From NCBI RefSeq assembly GCF_000213175.1, contig NW_009799179.1, positions 8,620,281 to 8,684,280 of the forward strand: a stretch of 64,000 bases of DNA, given 5' to 3'. A model generated the notes under the pieces. That model saw only the letters and a list, made by a program, of their open reading frames with translations, searched no databases and was not told where the DNA came from. Position numbers and translations under genes: made by a program. Of this stretch, positions 21,197-34,700 are shown one piece after another (within the stretch, counting starts at the first letter, position 1; every line of letters starts with the position of its first letter). The stretch is from Neurospora tetrasperma FGSC 2508. Taxonomy: Eukaryota > Ascomycota > Sordariomycetes > Sordariales > Sordariaceae.

Positions 21197-22138
21197 ATGT
21201 CCTCCTCCTCCTCCTCTAACCCCTCCACCCAAAAGCCGGCTTCGGTCGACACCTCCCTCCAAGGCTCGCCCACCGGCGCCGCCGCGCTCTTCGCTTCCTC
21301 GCACTCTTCTCCACACCCCCTCAAGCTCTACGGCGGGTGGTTCTGTCCCTTCGTCCAGCGAGTCTGGATCACCCTCGCCGAGAAAAACATTCCGCACCAA
21401 TACATCGAGATCAACCCGTACCACAAAGCGCCCGAGTTCCTCGCTCTCAACCCACGGGGTCTTGTGCCCACCCTCGCAGTCCCCACCTCCACCGACCCCA
21501 AGACCGGAAAGGTGAAGGAGGTTAAGCCCTTGTACGAGAGCTTGGTGCTTTGCGAGTATCTGGATGAGGCGTATACGGATGAGAACACGTACGGGGACCG
21601 ACTCCTCCCGCAAGACGACGCCTACGAAAGGGCGAGGTGCAGACTGTGGATCGACCATATCTCTTCGAGGGTGGTACCGGCTTTTTACCGGTTTATTCAG
21701 CACACCCCCGACAAACCCTACACCATCGACGAGATCCGAACCGAGTTCCACGGACACCTGAAAGCGTTCGCTAAAGAAATGCTTGATGCCTCTTCCCCTT
21801 CTTCCTCCCCAGGCCCCTTCTTCCTAGGCGACAAGTTTAGTCTAGTAGACATAATGCTAGCGCCTTGGGCGAAGCGGTTATTCCTGATCGATCATTACAA
21901 ACCAGGCGGAGTTGGGATCCCTCCCAGTGGTCAGAGGGGAAGTGAGGTGGATGAGGAGATCTGGAAGAGGTGGGAGGAGTGGTACAAGGCTGTGACGGAG
22001 AGGGACAGTGTCAAGAAGACGTGGAGCGAGGATGAACAGTATGTGGGCGCGTATAAGAGGTATGCGGAGGATACGACACAGAGTGAAGTGGGGAGGGCGA
22101 CGAGGAGGGCGGGGTTTACCTTGAGTACAAGAGTTTGA
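21197..22138 (+). CDS. Glutathione S-transferase, omega-like
   Basis: An intronless frame of 313 residues from the ATG at 21197 (TGTACCATGTCC, A at -3); the open frame upstream starts only at TTG. After about 40 low-complexity residues (Ser-rich) comes the thioredoxin-like N-domain: KLYGGWFCPFVQRVW with Cys50 as the predicted catalytic residue, the cis-Pro motif GLVPTLAV, and the glutathione gamma-glutamyl contact ESLVLCEYLDEAY. The all-helical C-domain occupies about residues 140-290. A Cys in place of Tyr/Ser at the active site is the mark of omega-class enzymes, which reduce dehydroascorbate or break thioether and mixed-disulphide adducts with glutathione. It is somewhat longer than usual (about 240-270) because of the N-terminal extension and a charged tail. 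It is likely cytosolic. A class assignment beyond omega-like would need a tree. Confidence 0.92.
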   Translation: MSSSSSSNPSTQKPASVDTSLQGSPTGAAALFASSHSSPHPLKLYGGWFCPFVQRVWITLAEKNIPHQYIEINPYHKAPEFLALNPRGLVPTLAVPTSTDPKTGKVKEVKPLYESLVLCEYLDEAYTDENTYGDRLLPQDDAYERARCRLWIDHISSRVVPAFYRFIQHTPDKPYTIDEIRTEFHGHLKAFAKEMLDASSPSSSPGPFFLGDKFSLVDIMLAPWAKRLFLIDHYKPGGVGIPPSGQRGSEVDEEIWKRWEEWYKAVTERDSVKKTWSEDEQYVGAYKRYAEDTTQSEVGRATRRAGFTLSTRV

Positions 22139-22921
22139 ACTCGAGAGCTATCTGCAAGTCGTACTAATTAGTACATGTTCACGCGACAGAGAAGTGAAAA
22201 GAGCGGCTCAGTTCTCATACTTTACCAATGTGCATAGCAAGGATCGATGAAAATTTTATCATATTCCATGGGACGAGGCCTCGTTCGCAGGCCTCAGCAT
22301 CTTCAATCACTGCCGCAAATCTAAACTTCAGCGGACTGGTGTCGCTTAAACGCCTAAACGCAGTCGGACCCAACATAACTCTGACAACGAATCTTTTCTC
22401 TCAATGCCGCAACCCTCATGCTCTCTATCCCATTTTTTCTCTCTACCCCCCTATTTTGTTGCCCCACACACTCTTTTAGCCATGACAGGGACGTCAATGG
22501 CCTGAAATTCTGACTGATTTCCACAGGGAAGTGAGATCCCAGTAGGAAAGAAGGGGGTATAATAATTGCAATGATTCCTCCTCTTGAATACGCTGCTCAA
22601 ATACCGCGCGAACCTCTCAACTGTACCATGGTGGTGCCAACACAGCGTCGGCTCCCATCTTAGCCTATCCTGGGAAGCAGGCCATGCAAAGAGCAATTAT
22701 GAGTGAAGAACGGGCCCCATGAACCCAAACCCGTGTCAAAAATGCTGCGAAGGAAAACACTTTGGAAGAAAATGAATGGAACCGTGGATGCTTCTTCAAA
22801 GCAGGACAGGGTCAAAATGAAGTATCTACGGCCGGAATGGTTGGGCAGTTTAAAGCCACGATGTTTGTGATGATGGGATTAGAGCTGAAGGGTAAATGCC
22901 TTGAAATGGCAAGGGGGGCGA
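22139..22921. other. Intergenic between two convergent genes
   Basis: The 0.8 kb lies between the 3' ends of the GST gene (+) and the Red1-like gene (-). No gene is evident, and it should contain both 3' untranslated regions. Confidence 0.55.
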
Positions 22922-25900
22922 TCAAAGGGTTACCCCTTCCAACGGAAGCACCTTTGACCTATCCCCCAGGAAGCGAGCGCGGTATTCGATGATGCCGCGA
23001 GCAATCGCGTCGAAGTCTCTGACCTTCTTTGCACGGAATTCGTGAAGGAGCTTGCGAAGACCATCGATGAACCGGGTCTTTTGCTCGCCTTCGAATTCGT
23101 CGGCTTTGCCGAGCTCCAAGAGGATGGCATCGTCTGGTAGGTAGAGGGGAAGGAGTCAGCGCGCTGGGAGGGGGGAGGAAGGAGGTCTGATGTTAGCAGC
23201 CTACCACAAGTTTTGAGGGGACTTACCAGGAGCAACAATATATTTAATGTGCTGGAACTCGCACGTCTCGTCGCATTGTTCACCAGCAATCTCTGACGGG
23301 CAGAGAGGTATGGATGGATTTATTCTGTTACTGTAGGTTAGAGATCTGAGGCCACCGGAAACAGTGTCCCGGTAGCTCGGGTGAAATCGATACGCATGGA
23401 AGTAGCGCAGCGGGCTTTCGTAAGGTCTGAACGAGCCTGTCTTGGCCATCGCCGTCTCGTGAGTCTCCTGTGATCTGGTTAACTGAACAGGGTCAGGGAC
23501 CTCAGGAGAAACGACGTTTACATCTCTTGCAGGTTCCTCCTCTAGCTCCTGAGCAGCTTCACGAGGCTGAGCAACAACCGAGATTTGGTCTGGTAGGGGC
23601 GAACTATCCTCGGGAGAGGACTCAAGGGAAGTAGGACTGGACGGAGATGAGTCGATGTCCATGGGTAACGTTTCATCAAGCTTGGCAGGCGTGTTCTCGC
23701 GTTGAGCTTCAGAGCCACCACGGCCAGCTTCGTCGACCGGCTGTGATGGCGGGATGCCCTCAGACATATCTGTGGGCTGTCCGGCTTGGTCCAACTCCAA
23801 CTCTTCGCCTTCATTAAGTGACATGGTGGATGTTGGATCGTCTTGTTCAACGGTCTCTGCAGGAACCGTTTCCTCTTGGCCATCGGCAGCCCGGACCGGG
23901 ATGGAGGACGACGCTGAAGACTGATCTTCAGCACCTACAAGGGTGCTGCCCGCTTTCAAGGATTCTGAAGGCGCTGATGAAATATCAGGCTTGCAGAAAT
24001 CTGAGTTATTTTGTAATTCAACGGTAGGATGGGCAGATACTGAAGAATCACCCGCCGATTGTTAGATATAACTTCGAGCAGTACCAGGTAAAATGGCAAT
24101 CTCCACGGGAATCATGCTCCAAATATAATCATCGCGGACATGACTTACCAGAAGTGGTATCCTTATCTGAACCGTTCGACTGGGTGGGAACTTCCATAGT
24201 GTTGATGTCAGGCTGCTCGGGTTCTTCGGACAACCCATTGATCTCGGCTTCCAAGCGAGCTTGTTCCTCTCGCAGCTGCCTCAGCCTGTCCATCTTGGCT
24301 TCCAGTGCCGCCTTTGCAGCTGGATTTGGCTTTGCAGGTTCTGCAGTGCTTGGTGAGTTAAGAACAGGTGCTGCTGAAGCGGGCCGTAGGGGCGTTGTGA
24401 CAGAAGATAGGCCCGTACAGCTTGTCGAAACCGACTGCCGAGTGATAGGCAGCCTGGATCCTCCATCATCCTTCAGCTCCGGGGTGTGCTCAGGCTGCGT
24501 AGGCGTTTGCGAACCCGCGGAAGACTTCTTGGCCTTCCTCTTGGCCTCGGCCTCAGCAATCTTCCTGCGCATTTCCTGAATCATCCTTTCTTTGACGTCG
24601 AGTTCCGTTTCTCGTCTTCTAATATTCTGCGCTGTTGCAGGTGGATTCGATGCCTGCAAAACGGGGACCGGGCTTGAAACTTGCCGCGACGGCAAGGTGT
24701 CTGTCAAAAGTGGGAAATCACGCAATGGCCCGCCACTCTGGAAGCTCCCATTAGCTGTCTGTGTTGGCTGTGAGACATCAGTAGGAGACTCCATGTCCAT
24801 ATCTATGTCCATATCCTCGTCGTCTGAGCCATCAGTCACATCAATGACCAGGGAGGTTTCCTTCCGGATTTGACCGAAAGGTCGTTTAGGCAGACTGGCT
24901 GCTGCTGAGGAGTACTCTACAAAATCAGCAGCCACTGGTCTTTTCCGCGGGTTCGCAGGTAGCGGAGGTTGAGCATTCGGGGTTCCAGAAAAGTGAAGGC
25001 CGGGAATAGACGGCACCGCCGTGGAAACATTAGCCTGGGCTTGAGGCTGGGGTACGCCATTTTTTAAACCGGTTGAGGCCGCATAATTAGAAATATGAGT
25101 GCTTGTAGCCTTGTCAACAAGACCTGGAGTCGCGATTTGTGGTTTGATGTTTGCCTGTCCCTGCTTCTGCGCTTCGCGAGACTTTTGTAGTGCTGCAATC
25201 TTTTGCTGTAACAAGAGCTCCTTAGGGCCCAGTTTGGGCTTGGGCGCGGCGGCATCGCCACTCGGCTTTTCTTGCATTGCCGCTGGCGCTGCCTTTGGTT
25301 CGGAAAATACGGGGCTCGATTGCGCCACTGCGACAGGAGCAGGTGCCGTTTTGGGGGCGGGCGCAGAAGGAGGTTTCGAGGCAGGGGCAGCTGGAGGCTT
25401 TGCGGCCTTCTCAGCCTTTGCGGCCATTAACCGCGCAATACGGTCTTTGCGACTTTCTTCTTTGCCTGGTTGCTCAGTTGTGGAAACGGTATCAGTAACG
25501 ACAGGTGTCGGTTGTTGCTGTTGTACCTTTGTGGTCCGCGGCGAGGTGGGTACGGGGCTGGACACCTGTTCTTGGGCGGCCTTTGGCGCAGTTGTCGTTG
25601 CAGCCTCCGAGGCGGGCTTCGGTATATCAAGATGAAGGTTGTTGTAGAGCTTTTGGACGACCTTCTCATCAATACCCTCTTCTATGTAATTCTGATATTT
25701 GACGCCCAGGGGTAGCAGACGCAATATGGCAAGCTGAGCTTCCTTTTGGACCGTTTGTAACGTTTTCGGCGCAGACGAGTTACCAGGAGCAGTTTGGGGT
25801 GCAGGCCCCGATTGTTCGGTATTTTTGGGTGTCGCAGAGTTGCTAAAGGAGGATGCGGCAAATTGAAGACCAGGAACAAGAGGCGCTCGTCCATTAGCAT

Positions 25901-26918
25901 TACCGATCGCTTTTGTTCGGTCGGGGACAGATTGCGGTGCTGAGACTTATCAGCTTGTTGCATTCGAACCAAAAAAAGGAGGCAAAAAAAGAAAGGGAGA
26001 AAAAAAAAAAAAAAAGACACAGGAAAAAAAGGACGAACAAAAGGAGGCCCTACCTGGCATATTCTTATCGCCATTTTGCGGAGTCGGATTTCCAGATTGC
26101 AGCTCCCTTGGCGAGAGGAAAGGCGAGTAGGAGCCGGACCGTTCACGTGTTGAGCCAGGTACACCACCTCGGCCATCCTTCGCCGGTATTTCTCCCTCGT
26201 CCTCATCATTTCCATAGAAATTCGCATCCGGAGTATCGACTGCGCTCGTGGGCTGACTCTCGACAGGAGCCGGGACGGGCTTTGAAGCTTTCTTTATATT
26301 GGTGTTGACAGTGATGGGAGGGGCAGGCTCATACAGGTCCTCAAACTGACCCTCACTCAACTCCCCCTCCTCTATCTCGATCTCTCTCGTGACGCGAGCA
26401 GGCGGCTTGGGGGGAAGCTTCGGCGGGAGATTGGCGGGGCGGTTTACAGGGCCGTTCGAGGAAGGTCCAGCAGCAACGGGTTGGCTTGGACCAGAGTATC
26501 CGCCAAAGGCGCGAGGCGCAGAGGGCTGCGTCGGCTGCTGAGGCATCATGGGCGGCGGCTGATAGTTCTGGAATGACGGCGGCGGTCGACCCCAGGGACT
26601 GGGAATAGGTGGGACGCCAAAAGGCGTGCTCGTAGCAGGTGGGCCACCAATTCCAAGGCCCGGGATTTGCATCGAGTTATAGTCAAATGCGCCCTGCGAA
26701 ATGTTGCGATTCGTATCAATACCGAATCCAGGCTGACCCGGAGGTGGGAACAATGGGGCGGCGTTGTATGGGGGAGGAGCTGTAACGGGAGGAGGGACCG
26801 AGAAGTTCGGAGGATGCTGATATCCGTACGGCGATTGGGGAGGCGGCTGGGGAGGCGGTTGGCCGTGATACTGGCCGTAGCCGTTGTAGGGTCCTGGGTA
26901 GGGAGGATATTGAGACAT
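22922..26918 (-). CDS. red1: Red1/ZFC3H1-type zinc-finger protein (nuclear RNA surveillance)
   Basis: Four exons were joined by hand: 26918-26054, 25939-24149, 24039-23227 and 23133-22922, totalling 1226 residues; every junction is GT-AG and phase 1. Residues 1-180 are Pro/Gly/Tyr-rich. An acidic EIEIEEGELSEGQFEDLYEP motif follows, then a region of YQNYIEEGIDEKVVQKLYNN type. Two charged helical segments lie near residues 740 and 830. Near the C-terminus a compact zinc finger has Cys1132, Cys1141, Cys1145 and His1149 (LCPSEIAGEQCDETCEFQH), which is the C3H1 domain of fission yeast Red1 and human ZFC3H1. In those organisms the protein is the scaffold of the MTREC/PAXT complex, linking an Mtr4-like helicase to poly(A) RNA destined for the nuclear exosome. 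The intron 2 branch site CTAAC is visible. The gene shares its upstream region with the myosin gene. Confidence 0.85.
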
Positions 26919-28763
26919 GACGACGCGAGATGTCTGGAGGCCGCTATGTGGACTTTGTATGGGATTGCGCTAGCAATCGAGCCGCATTCCCAGCGTCGAC
27001 ACAAGATGGTCGTTGGGGCGCGGGGGAAGGAAGGCTTTTCCCTCCTTTGTGGTTGTCGGCCACTGCGACTCCAACTCACGATAGCTTCTTTTTTGCGAAA
27101 GAGAAAATTAAAGGGCTTCGGCGCCTTCTTCCACTTTTTGGTCGATGGTCGCACGAGGCGATTGGCAAGTCGCGATGGTCTTTTGTATGATCGGTCAAGC
27201 AGACACTTGAGAAGATCAGATGAAGGAGGGCGTATGGATTCCCGTCGTGCGGCGCGTGAAAGAGGTTGAATGAAGATGGAATTTCAATACCGTACACCCT
27301 ACAATGTTAGTTCGACGACGGACCACGATCCTGTCCGTACGACTGCAGCTTTGGTTTACTCCGTCTCTGCTGTCGGGTCCCAAGGAGACATGCAATCAAT
27401 CAGATAACAGGCACGAGCTTCACGAGGATGAAGGCGCGCGGGTTATTTGGATTGATGGAGGTCGTGTCCTTGTCTGGAAAAGTCGTGTCGGACGTGGATC
27501 CCAAAAAAAGTTCCAGAGTTTGGGTTGCAGCGAGAAAGACTGAAGAGTTCAAAGTGCATGTGCGATGGCCACGCTTTTGGTTCAGTCGGGATTCGAGAAT
27601 TTGGAGGCTTGTGGCCAACGACGACTGGCGGCGCCGCTTTCACTGCAAAAAACCCGCTAACCAGATATGGCCGATAAGAAGAGAGCACGGGCCATTCCAT
27701 TTGGAGTGACATCAGGCCGTTGAGGTTGCGACAGCGGCGGAACTGAGCCGACTCTTGCTCACACCCGCGACCTGAGCTATGGACATTGGACACTGCACTT
27801 GAGGGCGGTCAGCGATGCCCGAGCTGCCCCTGCCTGCCCGTAAGTGGCTTGTGCTTCGGTTCAATTCTTAGAGGTAGAGGTAGCTCTAGTGGAACGAGCT
27901 GAGGGGTCCGTGGAGCGGGGAGGAGCACTGGAGCAGCACTGGGGACGGGAGCGTTTCCTTGAGTGAGCAGCGCTACCGGGCCGGTCGCATGGCCCATGCC
28001 ACAGCCACCCAATCCCACGGCAGTCGCTGCCCGCCCTAGCGCCAAATCCCATTGTTTACTTCCACTTGACACGCCGTGCGCTCTCCGTCCCAGGCCTGCC
28101 AGGGCAACCACCGCCAACCAGGGACATGGCCGCCAATCGCCAACCACGACGGCCATCGGCCACCTCAGCGGTGCCCCTGCTTCTCTACCCACTTGTTGCA
28201 GCGGTAGCTCCCCCATCGTCCCCATCGTCCCCATCGTCGTCGACCGCCTTCCTGGAAGTTGTTTGTTTGCTTCCGCCTGACTTTGGTTGGAGATCAAGCT
28301 ACAGTACACACCTGTCGTGCTCTTCTCTCCAAGACTCTCTCTCTCTCTCCCTCCCTCTCTTCTCAAAACCGAGAAGCCGATGGCTGGGACATTGGTTTCT
28401 GGATTCAACACATCTTCGTAATTGAATCTTGTCTCTTCTGGGCGTCTTACTGCTTCCAGCTATATCGCCTTGTCTAATCCTACTTCCAACAAGACGTGCT
28501 GCGTCCTTTTCGTCGCCTTCAGCTTCAATCTTACCTTAGCCAGCGCCGTGCAGCCTTTCAGCCTTTCAGCCTTTCAGTATCGTATCCCTCGCATCATTCG
28601 GTTGTTTACATGTCTGCGCGCAGTTCACCGACACCACTTGGAGCAGAGCAGAACATCATCGTTGCCAGAATCGCTAGCCCGAGCACGCTTAATGCGTAGC
28701 ATTTCCATGGTTCCCTTCAGCCCTATCTAATCCTCACCTAGTATTCAGGGCAGCTTCTACACC
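26919..28763. promoter_or_regulatory. Shared 1.8-kb upstream region of red1-like and myosin genes
   Basis: The two genes diverge from here. The myosin side has a CT-rich stretch (28332-28362), common in fungal leaders, and two short upstream reading frames (28610-28699 and 28692-28730) just before the myosin ATG. A tandem GTCCCCATC run is at 28214-28240. No third gene is supported; open frames in this region have biased, non-protein composition. No transcription start could be fixed. Confidence 0.45.
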
Positions 28764-31700
28764 ATGTCGGTACGCAATAATCCTTTCGCGAGGAACAATG
28801 CCCCGCCGCAACAGGGACCGAATGCCCCTGGCTTGGGCAGGCCAAGATCCGCCATCTTCACGAACCCAGCGGCGCCCGTGATACCCTCCGGCGGTCCAGC
28901 TGCTGGCGCTACTCCGCCTACACCGCCAACCCACATTCGCAGTCTTTCCCATGCCTCGAGCACGCCCACACTCGTTCAGCCGATACCGATACGCCCAGGG
29001 CAAAAGAGCTCCCTGCCCGGCTCGACTACGTTTGCCCCGTCCTTCATCAAGACGGACGACATGAGGAAGCATGCCGACATAGTCAAGGGAATCGAAGGCG
29101 AGGACTTCTCGGGCAAAAAGTATGTCTGGCTTAAGGATCCCCAGGCAGCCTTTGTCAAGGGATGGGTCGTCGAAGAGCTCCCAGAGAACAAGCTGTTGGT
29201 CCAGTGCGATGATGGAAGCGTAAGCATAGCCTCTCTATAATATGTGCTTCAGGCGCAATGTTCAACCAACTGACTAACTCGCCTGATAGCAACGGGAGGT
29301 GGATGCCGAAACGGTCGACAAAGTCAACCCGGCCAAGTTCGACAAGGCTAATGACATGGCCGAACTGACCCATCTGAACGAGGCCTCAGTCGTCCACAAT
29401 CTGCATACGAGATACCAGTCCGACCTCATATACACATACTCCGGACTCTTCTTGGTTGCTGTCAACCCATATTGTCCTCTCCCCATCTATACCAACGAGT
29501 ACATTAACATGTACAAGGGGAGAAACAGGGAGGACAACAAGCCCCACATCTTCGCCATGGCCGACGAAGCTTTCCGCAACCTTGTTGATGAGCACGAGAA
29601 CCAGAGTATCTTGGTCACCGGCGAGTCAGGTGCTGGCAAGACGGAAAATACAAAGAAAGTCATCCAATACCTAGCCGCTGTGGCGCACCCAGACCCTTCG
29701 GGCAGGACTAGAGGTTCTCAGCATTCGAATCTGTCGGCGCAAATCCTCAGGGCCAACCCGATCCTAGAAGCCTTTGGTAACGCTCAGACAGTGCGAAACA
29801 ACAACTCCTCGAGATTCGGCAAGTTCATCAGAATCGAGTTCTCAAGCAACGGCTCTATCGCGGGTGCTTTCATAGACTGGTACCTCCTTGAGAAATCTCG
29901 AGTGGTCCATGTCAATGCCAACGAGCGCAACTACCACATCTTCTACCAGCTGCTCAAGGGCGCAGATCGGAAGCTTAAACAAGAGCTTCTGCTGGATAGC
30001 ATGGATGTAAAGGATTTCACTTATACACGGGATGGCCATGACACCATTACAGGCGTGTCTGATAAGGAGGAATGGGATTCGCTCATTGAAGCCTTCTTGG
30101 TGATGGGTTTCTCTGACGAAGAGCAGGTCGCAATCCTCCGAACGATTGCGGCCGTCCTCCACCTGGGCAATATCACCGTGGTCAAGGAGAGCAGATCGGC
30201 CGATCAAGCGCGGCTTAACCCTGATGCCAAGGCGATTGCCGGAAGGGCTTGCAAGCTTCTCGGCGTACCTTTGGAACCCTTCCTCCAGGGTTTGCTGCAT
30301 CCCAGGGTAAAGGCTGGTCGGGAATGGGTCGAAAAGGTGCAAACCCCAGAGCAGGTTCGTTTGGCCATAGACGCTCTTGCCAAGGGTATCTACGAGCGAG
30401 GTTTCGGTGATCTTGTAGCGAGAATCAACCGCCAGCTCGATAGGACCAGCATGGGTCTTGACGACACGCGCTTCATTGGTGTTCTTGATATTGCTGGCTT
30501 CGAGATTTTCGAGACCAATAGCTTTGAACAGCTCTGCATCAACTACACCAACGAAAAGCTTCAGCAATTCTTCAACCACCACATGTTCGTCCTCGAACAG
30601 GAAGAATATGCCAGGGAACAAATCGAGTGGAAGTTCATCGACTTCGGAAGAGACTTGCAGCCCACCATTGACTTGATCGAGCTACCAAATCCGATTGGTA
30701 TTTTCTCTTGCCTCGACGAGGACTGCGTAATGCCCAAGGCCACCGACAAGACTTTCACTGAGAAGCTGAACTCCTTGTGGGATAAAAAGTCGCAAAAGTA
30801 CCGCCCTTCTAGGCTTGGCCAAGGCTTCATCTTGACTCATTATGCTGCCGAGGTCGAGTACTCGACCGAAGGGTGGCTGGAGAAGAACAAAGATCCACTC
30901 AACGACAACATCACACGTCTCCTGGCCGCTTCCACCGACAAGTACATGGCCAACCTGTTTTCCGATTGTGCTGATCAAGATGATGAAGCTGGAGCTATGC
31001 GTAGCCGCGTGAAGAAGGGACTTTTCCGAACTGTTGCGCAGAGACACAAAGAGCAGTTGTCCAGTTTGATGACACAATTGTATTCTACCCACCCGCACTT
31101 TGTGCGTTGCATCATTCCCAACCACAAAAAGAAGCCAAAGCAATTCCAGAGCCTTCTTGTTTTGGACCAGCTTCGTTGCAATGGTGTGTTGGAGGGTATT
31201 CGTATCGCTCGAACTGGTTTCCCCAACAGGTTACCGTTTGCCGAGTTTAGACAGCGTTATGAAGTTCTTTGCCCGAATATGCCCAAGGGGTATGTCGAGG
31301 GTCAGGCAGCCGCAAGGATTATGCTCGACAGGTTCGGTCTCGACAAGTCACTGTACCGTGTCGGCTTAACCAAGGTCTTTTTCCGCGCGGGTGTGCTTGC
31401 CGAATTGGAAGAGAAGCGCGATGCCATCATCACCGAAATCATGGCCAAGTTTCAATCTCTGGCGCGTGGCTACATTAAGAGGAGGATTGCCTACAAGCGC
31501 CTTTACAGGGCAGAGGCAACCAGGGTCATACAGAGAAACTTCCAAGTCTACCTAGAGCTGAGCGAGAATCCATGGTGGCAGCTCATGGTCCGCATGAAGC
31601 CTCTTCTCGGTGCCACAAGAACTGCAACAGAGGTCAAAAAGAGGGATGAAATGATTCGTCAGCTTAGTGACCGGATGAAGCAGGAAGCCATGGATCGACA

Positions 31701-34700
31701 GAGGCTGGAGGAGGAGCGTCGCAATGTTCATGCCGAGATGCTGCGAATCCAACAAACCCTCGAGAGCGAGCGTGCTTTGGCGCTTGACAAAGAGGAAATC
31801 TTCAAGAGACTGCAGCTACGTGAAGCCGAGCTTGAAGACAAACTGGCGGGCGCTTTGGACGACCAAGAGCGCATGGAGGAGCAAATGGACGGTCTCCTTG
31901 AAGCCAAGAAGCGTGCTGAAGTCGACGTAGAGAAGTATCGGACACAGCTTGAACAAGCCGCTACCATTATTGGAAGGTTGGAAGATGAGAAATCTGAACT
32001 TGCAAACCGGATTGCGGATTTGGAACGTCAAATTGTCGAAATCTCACAGAAGCAGTCTGAGCGCAGCGAACAGGAAACGGCACTGGAAAACGAGCTTAAG
32101 ATGCTACAGAGTCAACTCTCCCTGAAGGATCGCAAAGTCAAGGACCTAGAAAGCAAGCTGCTCAAAATCGATCAGGATAGCGATGTCAAGCTTCTGGCCA
32201 CCGAGAAAGAACTTCAGATTGCCAAGAGCAAAAATGAGCAGCTAACTACAGAAAACACCCAGTTCCAACAACAGCTTACACAACTCTCGAAGACGTCAAC
32301 AAGTTATGAGGACCTAATTCGTAAGAAAGAAAGCGAGCTTGCGATTCTCCGCTCAGAAAACAAGCAACTGGCAACGGAAAGACGGAGCATTGATGATCAA
32401 ACAAAGATGCTTGCTTCCGAAAGGGAGAAGGCCGCCGAAAGACTCCGGGAAGTCCAGGCTGAATTGACTGCCATGAAGTCGCAACAAGCTCAGCTGATGA
32501 GGGAGGCCGAGGATGCCAAGAAGCTTCTCCAAGCTCGTCTCTCGGAAGACGCTCAGGCAGACCAAAACCGCCAAGTGCTTGAGGCACAGATCAAGGATCT
32601 CAAGGATGAGTTGTATAACGCTCAGATGGAACTTAGCAGGGAACGTCAGTCTCGTGATGATGTCCAGTTGCTTGGTGAACACAAGTATCAGACCCTCAAG
32701 GACGAGTACAATCACCTTAATGAGTCCAAGATTACAATCGAGAAGGAGCTCTATGCCCAGCAGGATACGCTCCGGCGCGCGGTTGAGACTCGTACAACGC
32801 TTGAACAGGAGCGAGACGATGCCCGCGAAGAAATCCGCCGTCTTCGTAGTGCCATGACCCAAGCCGAGGAAGCACGGCGTGAGGCCGAAGTGCTCGGAGA
32901 GCGAGCAGCAACCAAGATCGCGCGAGAACGCGAAGAGAGTCTGCTCAAAGACCTCGACGCGGCAAACGACAAACTTAAGTGGTACGAGTCCGAATGCGCC
33001 AAGTTAAACTACCAAGTTGAGGACCTCAACAAGGTGATTATCGAGTCGGGCGAGTTTGGTCTCAAAAACGATCAGGCAAAGGAACGACTTGAGCGGGAAC
33101 TCAATACCGTGAGGAGCCGACTGGCCGCTTCTGAAAACGACAACCGCGCCCTACTAAACAAGTTGCAACAAAAGGGCCTCGAGATTGCAAGGTCCGCATC
33201 AAGAGCCGGTGAAGCATCTCGAGCTCAACTCGTCCAGGTACAGCGTGAGAAAACTAGAGTGGAGGAACAAAATACCAAACTCAACAAGCAACTGGGAGAT
33301 TCTCAGGTCACTGTCGCCGGCTTGGAAAAGAAGGTGGAGAAATTGCAACTCACAATCGAAGACCTGAACCACGAACTTGCAAGGGAAACGCAAGCCAGCC
33401 GCAATGCCGAAAAGCTATCGTCGAATGTTACAGTTCAGCTAGCAGAGGCGAACAGGACCATTGAGTCTGAGCGGCAGTTGCGTACCCAAGCCCAAGGTAC
33501 AGTCCGCACTCTCCAGTCAACCTTGGATGCGCGTGATAAGGAGCTGATTGAGCTTCGGGCTCAACTCCTGAGCGCGCTGAAGACGGTCGATCCCGACACA
33601 GACGACACTCATGTCCAAACCGAAGGTGCAAGTGCCAGTGAAAGGTTCCTCAGCAAGAACTTTGATCTTGTCCGGAAGATTGAGGACTTGCAGCAGAACC
33701 TTCGTGTCCAGACTACTGCACGCGCCAGTGCCGAAGCCCAGCTAGCGGACCTGAGGACTAGCAGGAATGACTCCCCGACCAGGCCGCGGCTCGAGGAAAT
33801 CAGTCCTAACGAGGCACCTTTCACCGGATCACCGACGCAGAAGCGCAAGACAAACGGACGACACCACTCCAATGCGTCCACTTCTCCTCGTGAACGTCGT
33901 TTTACAAACAGCGACTCGGAGAATCTCCATGATTCTGTCCGTTCGGACCGCACGGCAGATATCGTCAGCTTCAACACTCGCATGGATTTCAAGGCTGAGA
34001 TTGAAGAGCTACAGAATCAGCTTCAGCTTGCACAGATGCAAAACCGTCATCTCCAAAGCCAGCTGGAGCGTACCGCGTCGGGTGACGAAGACGCATACCT
34101 CGACGAAAGCCCACAGCTTCGGCGGGTGCAGAAGCTTGAAAAGGCCAACAACCGACTTCACGAACTCCTTGATGATTCCTCCAAGAAAGTGTCGGCTTTG
34201 GAGAAGGCTCTTCGCACCGGTGAGCTGTCGCTTCGTGACATCCAGACCAGGTCTCATGAAGAAATCCTCGACTTGCTTAATAGCCAGGAGGACTCGCGAC
34301 GATCACTCTTGCACAGCCACAAGGATGCGGTTGCAGAGCTGACGGAACTCAAAGAGCACTATGACAAGGTACGACACGAGCGTGCCAAGCTTGAAGTTGA
34401 TCTCCGCGACGCCAGGTCGGATCTCCAAGAGATGTCGCTCGCCAGGGATCAGGAGGCTGCAAGCCGGAGCCAACTACTCCAAGAGTTTGCGGACCTCCAA
34501 ATTCGCCTGGATGCTGAGGCATCCAAGCTGGCTGACGTAACAGCAAGCCTCAACCTCTATAAAGGTCGGGCGGATGAGTACTTCAGCAAACTTGAACAGG
34601 CGGAGATTGCCGTTCTCAAGGCCAACCGGGCCGAGGCGTTCGCTAGAGCGCAAGCCAAGGAAGCGGAGGACAGCTGTGCGGAGATGATGTCGGAGAGGAA

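Noticed and set aside
20951-21757. 268-codon open frame antisense to the GST gene
   Set aside because: The other strand has a complete GST with active-site motif; this frame has no features.
29842-30621. 259-codon open frame antisense to the myosin motor domain
   Set aside because: Shadow of a conserved coding exon; no motif of its own.
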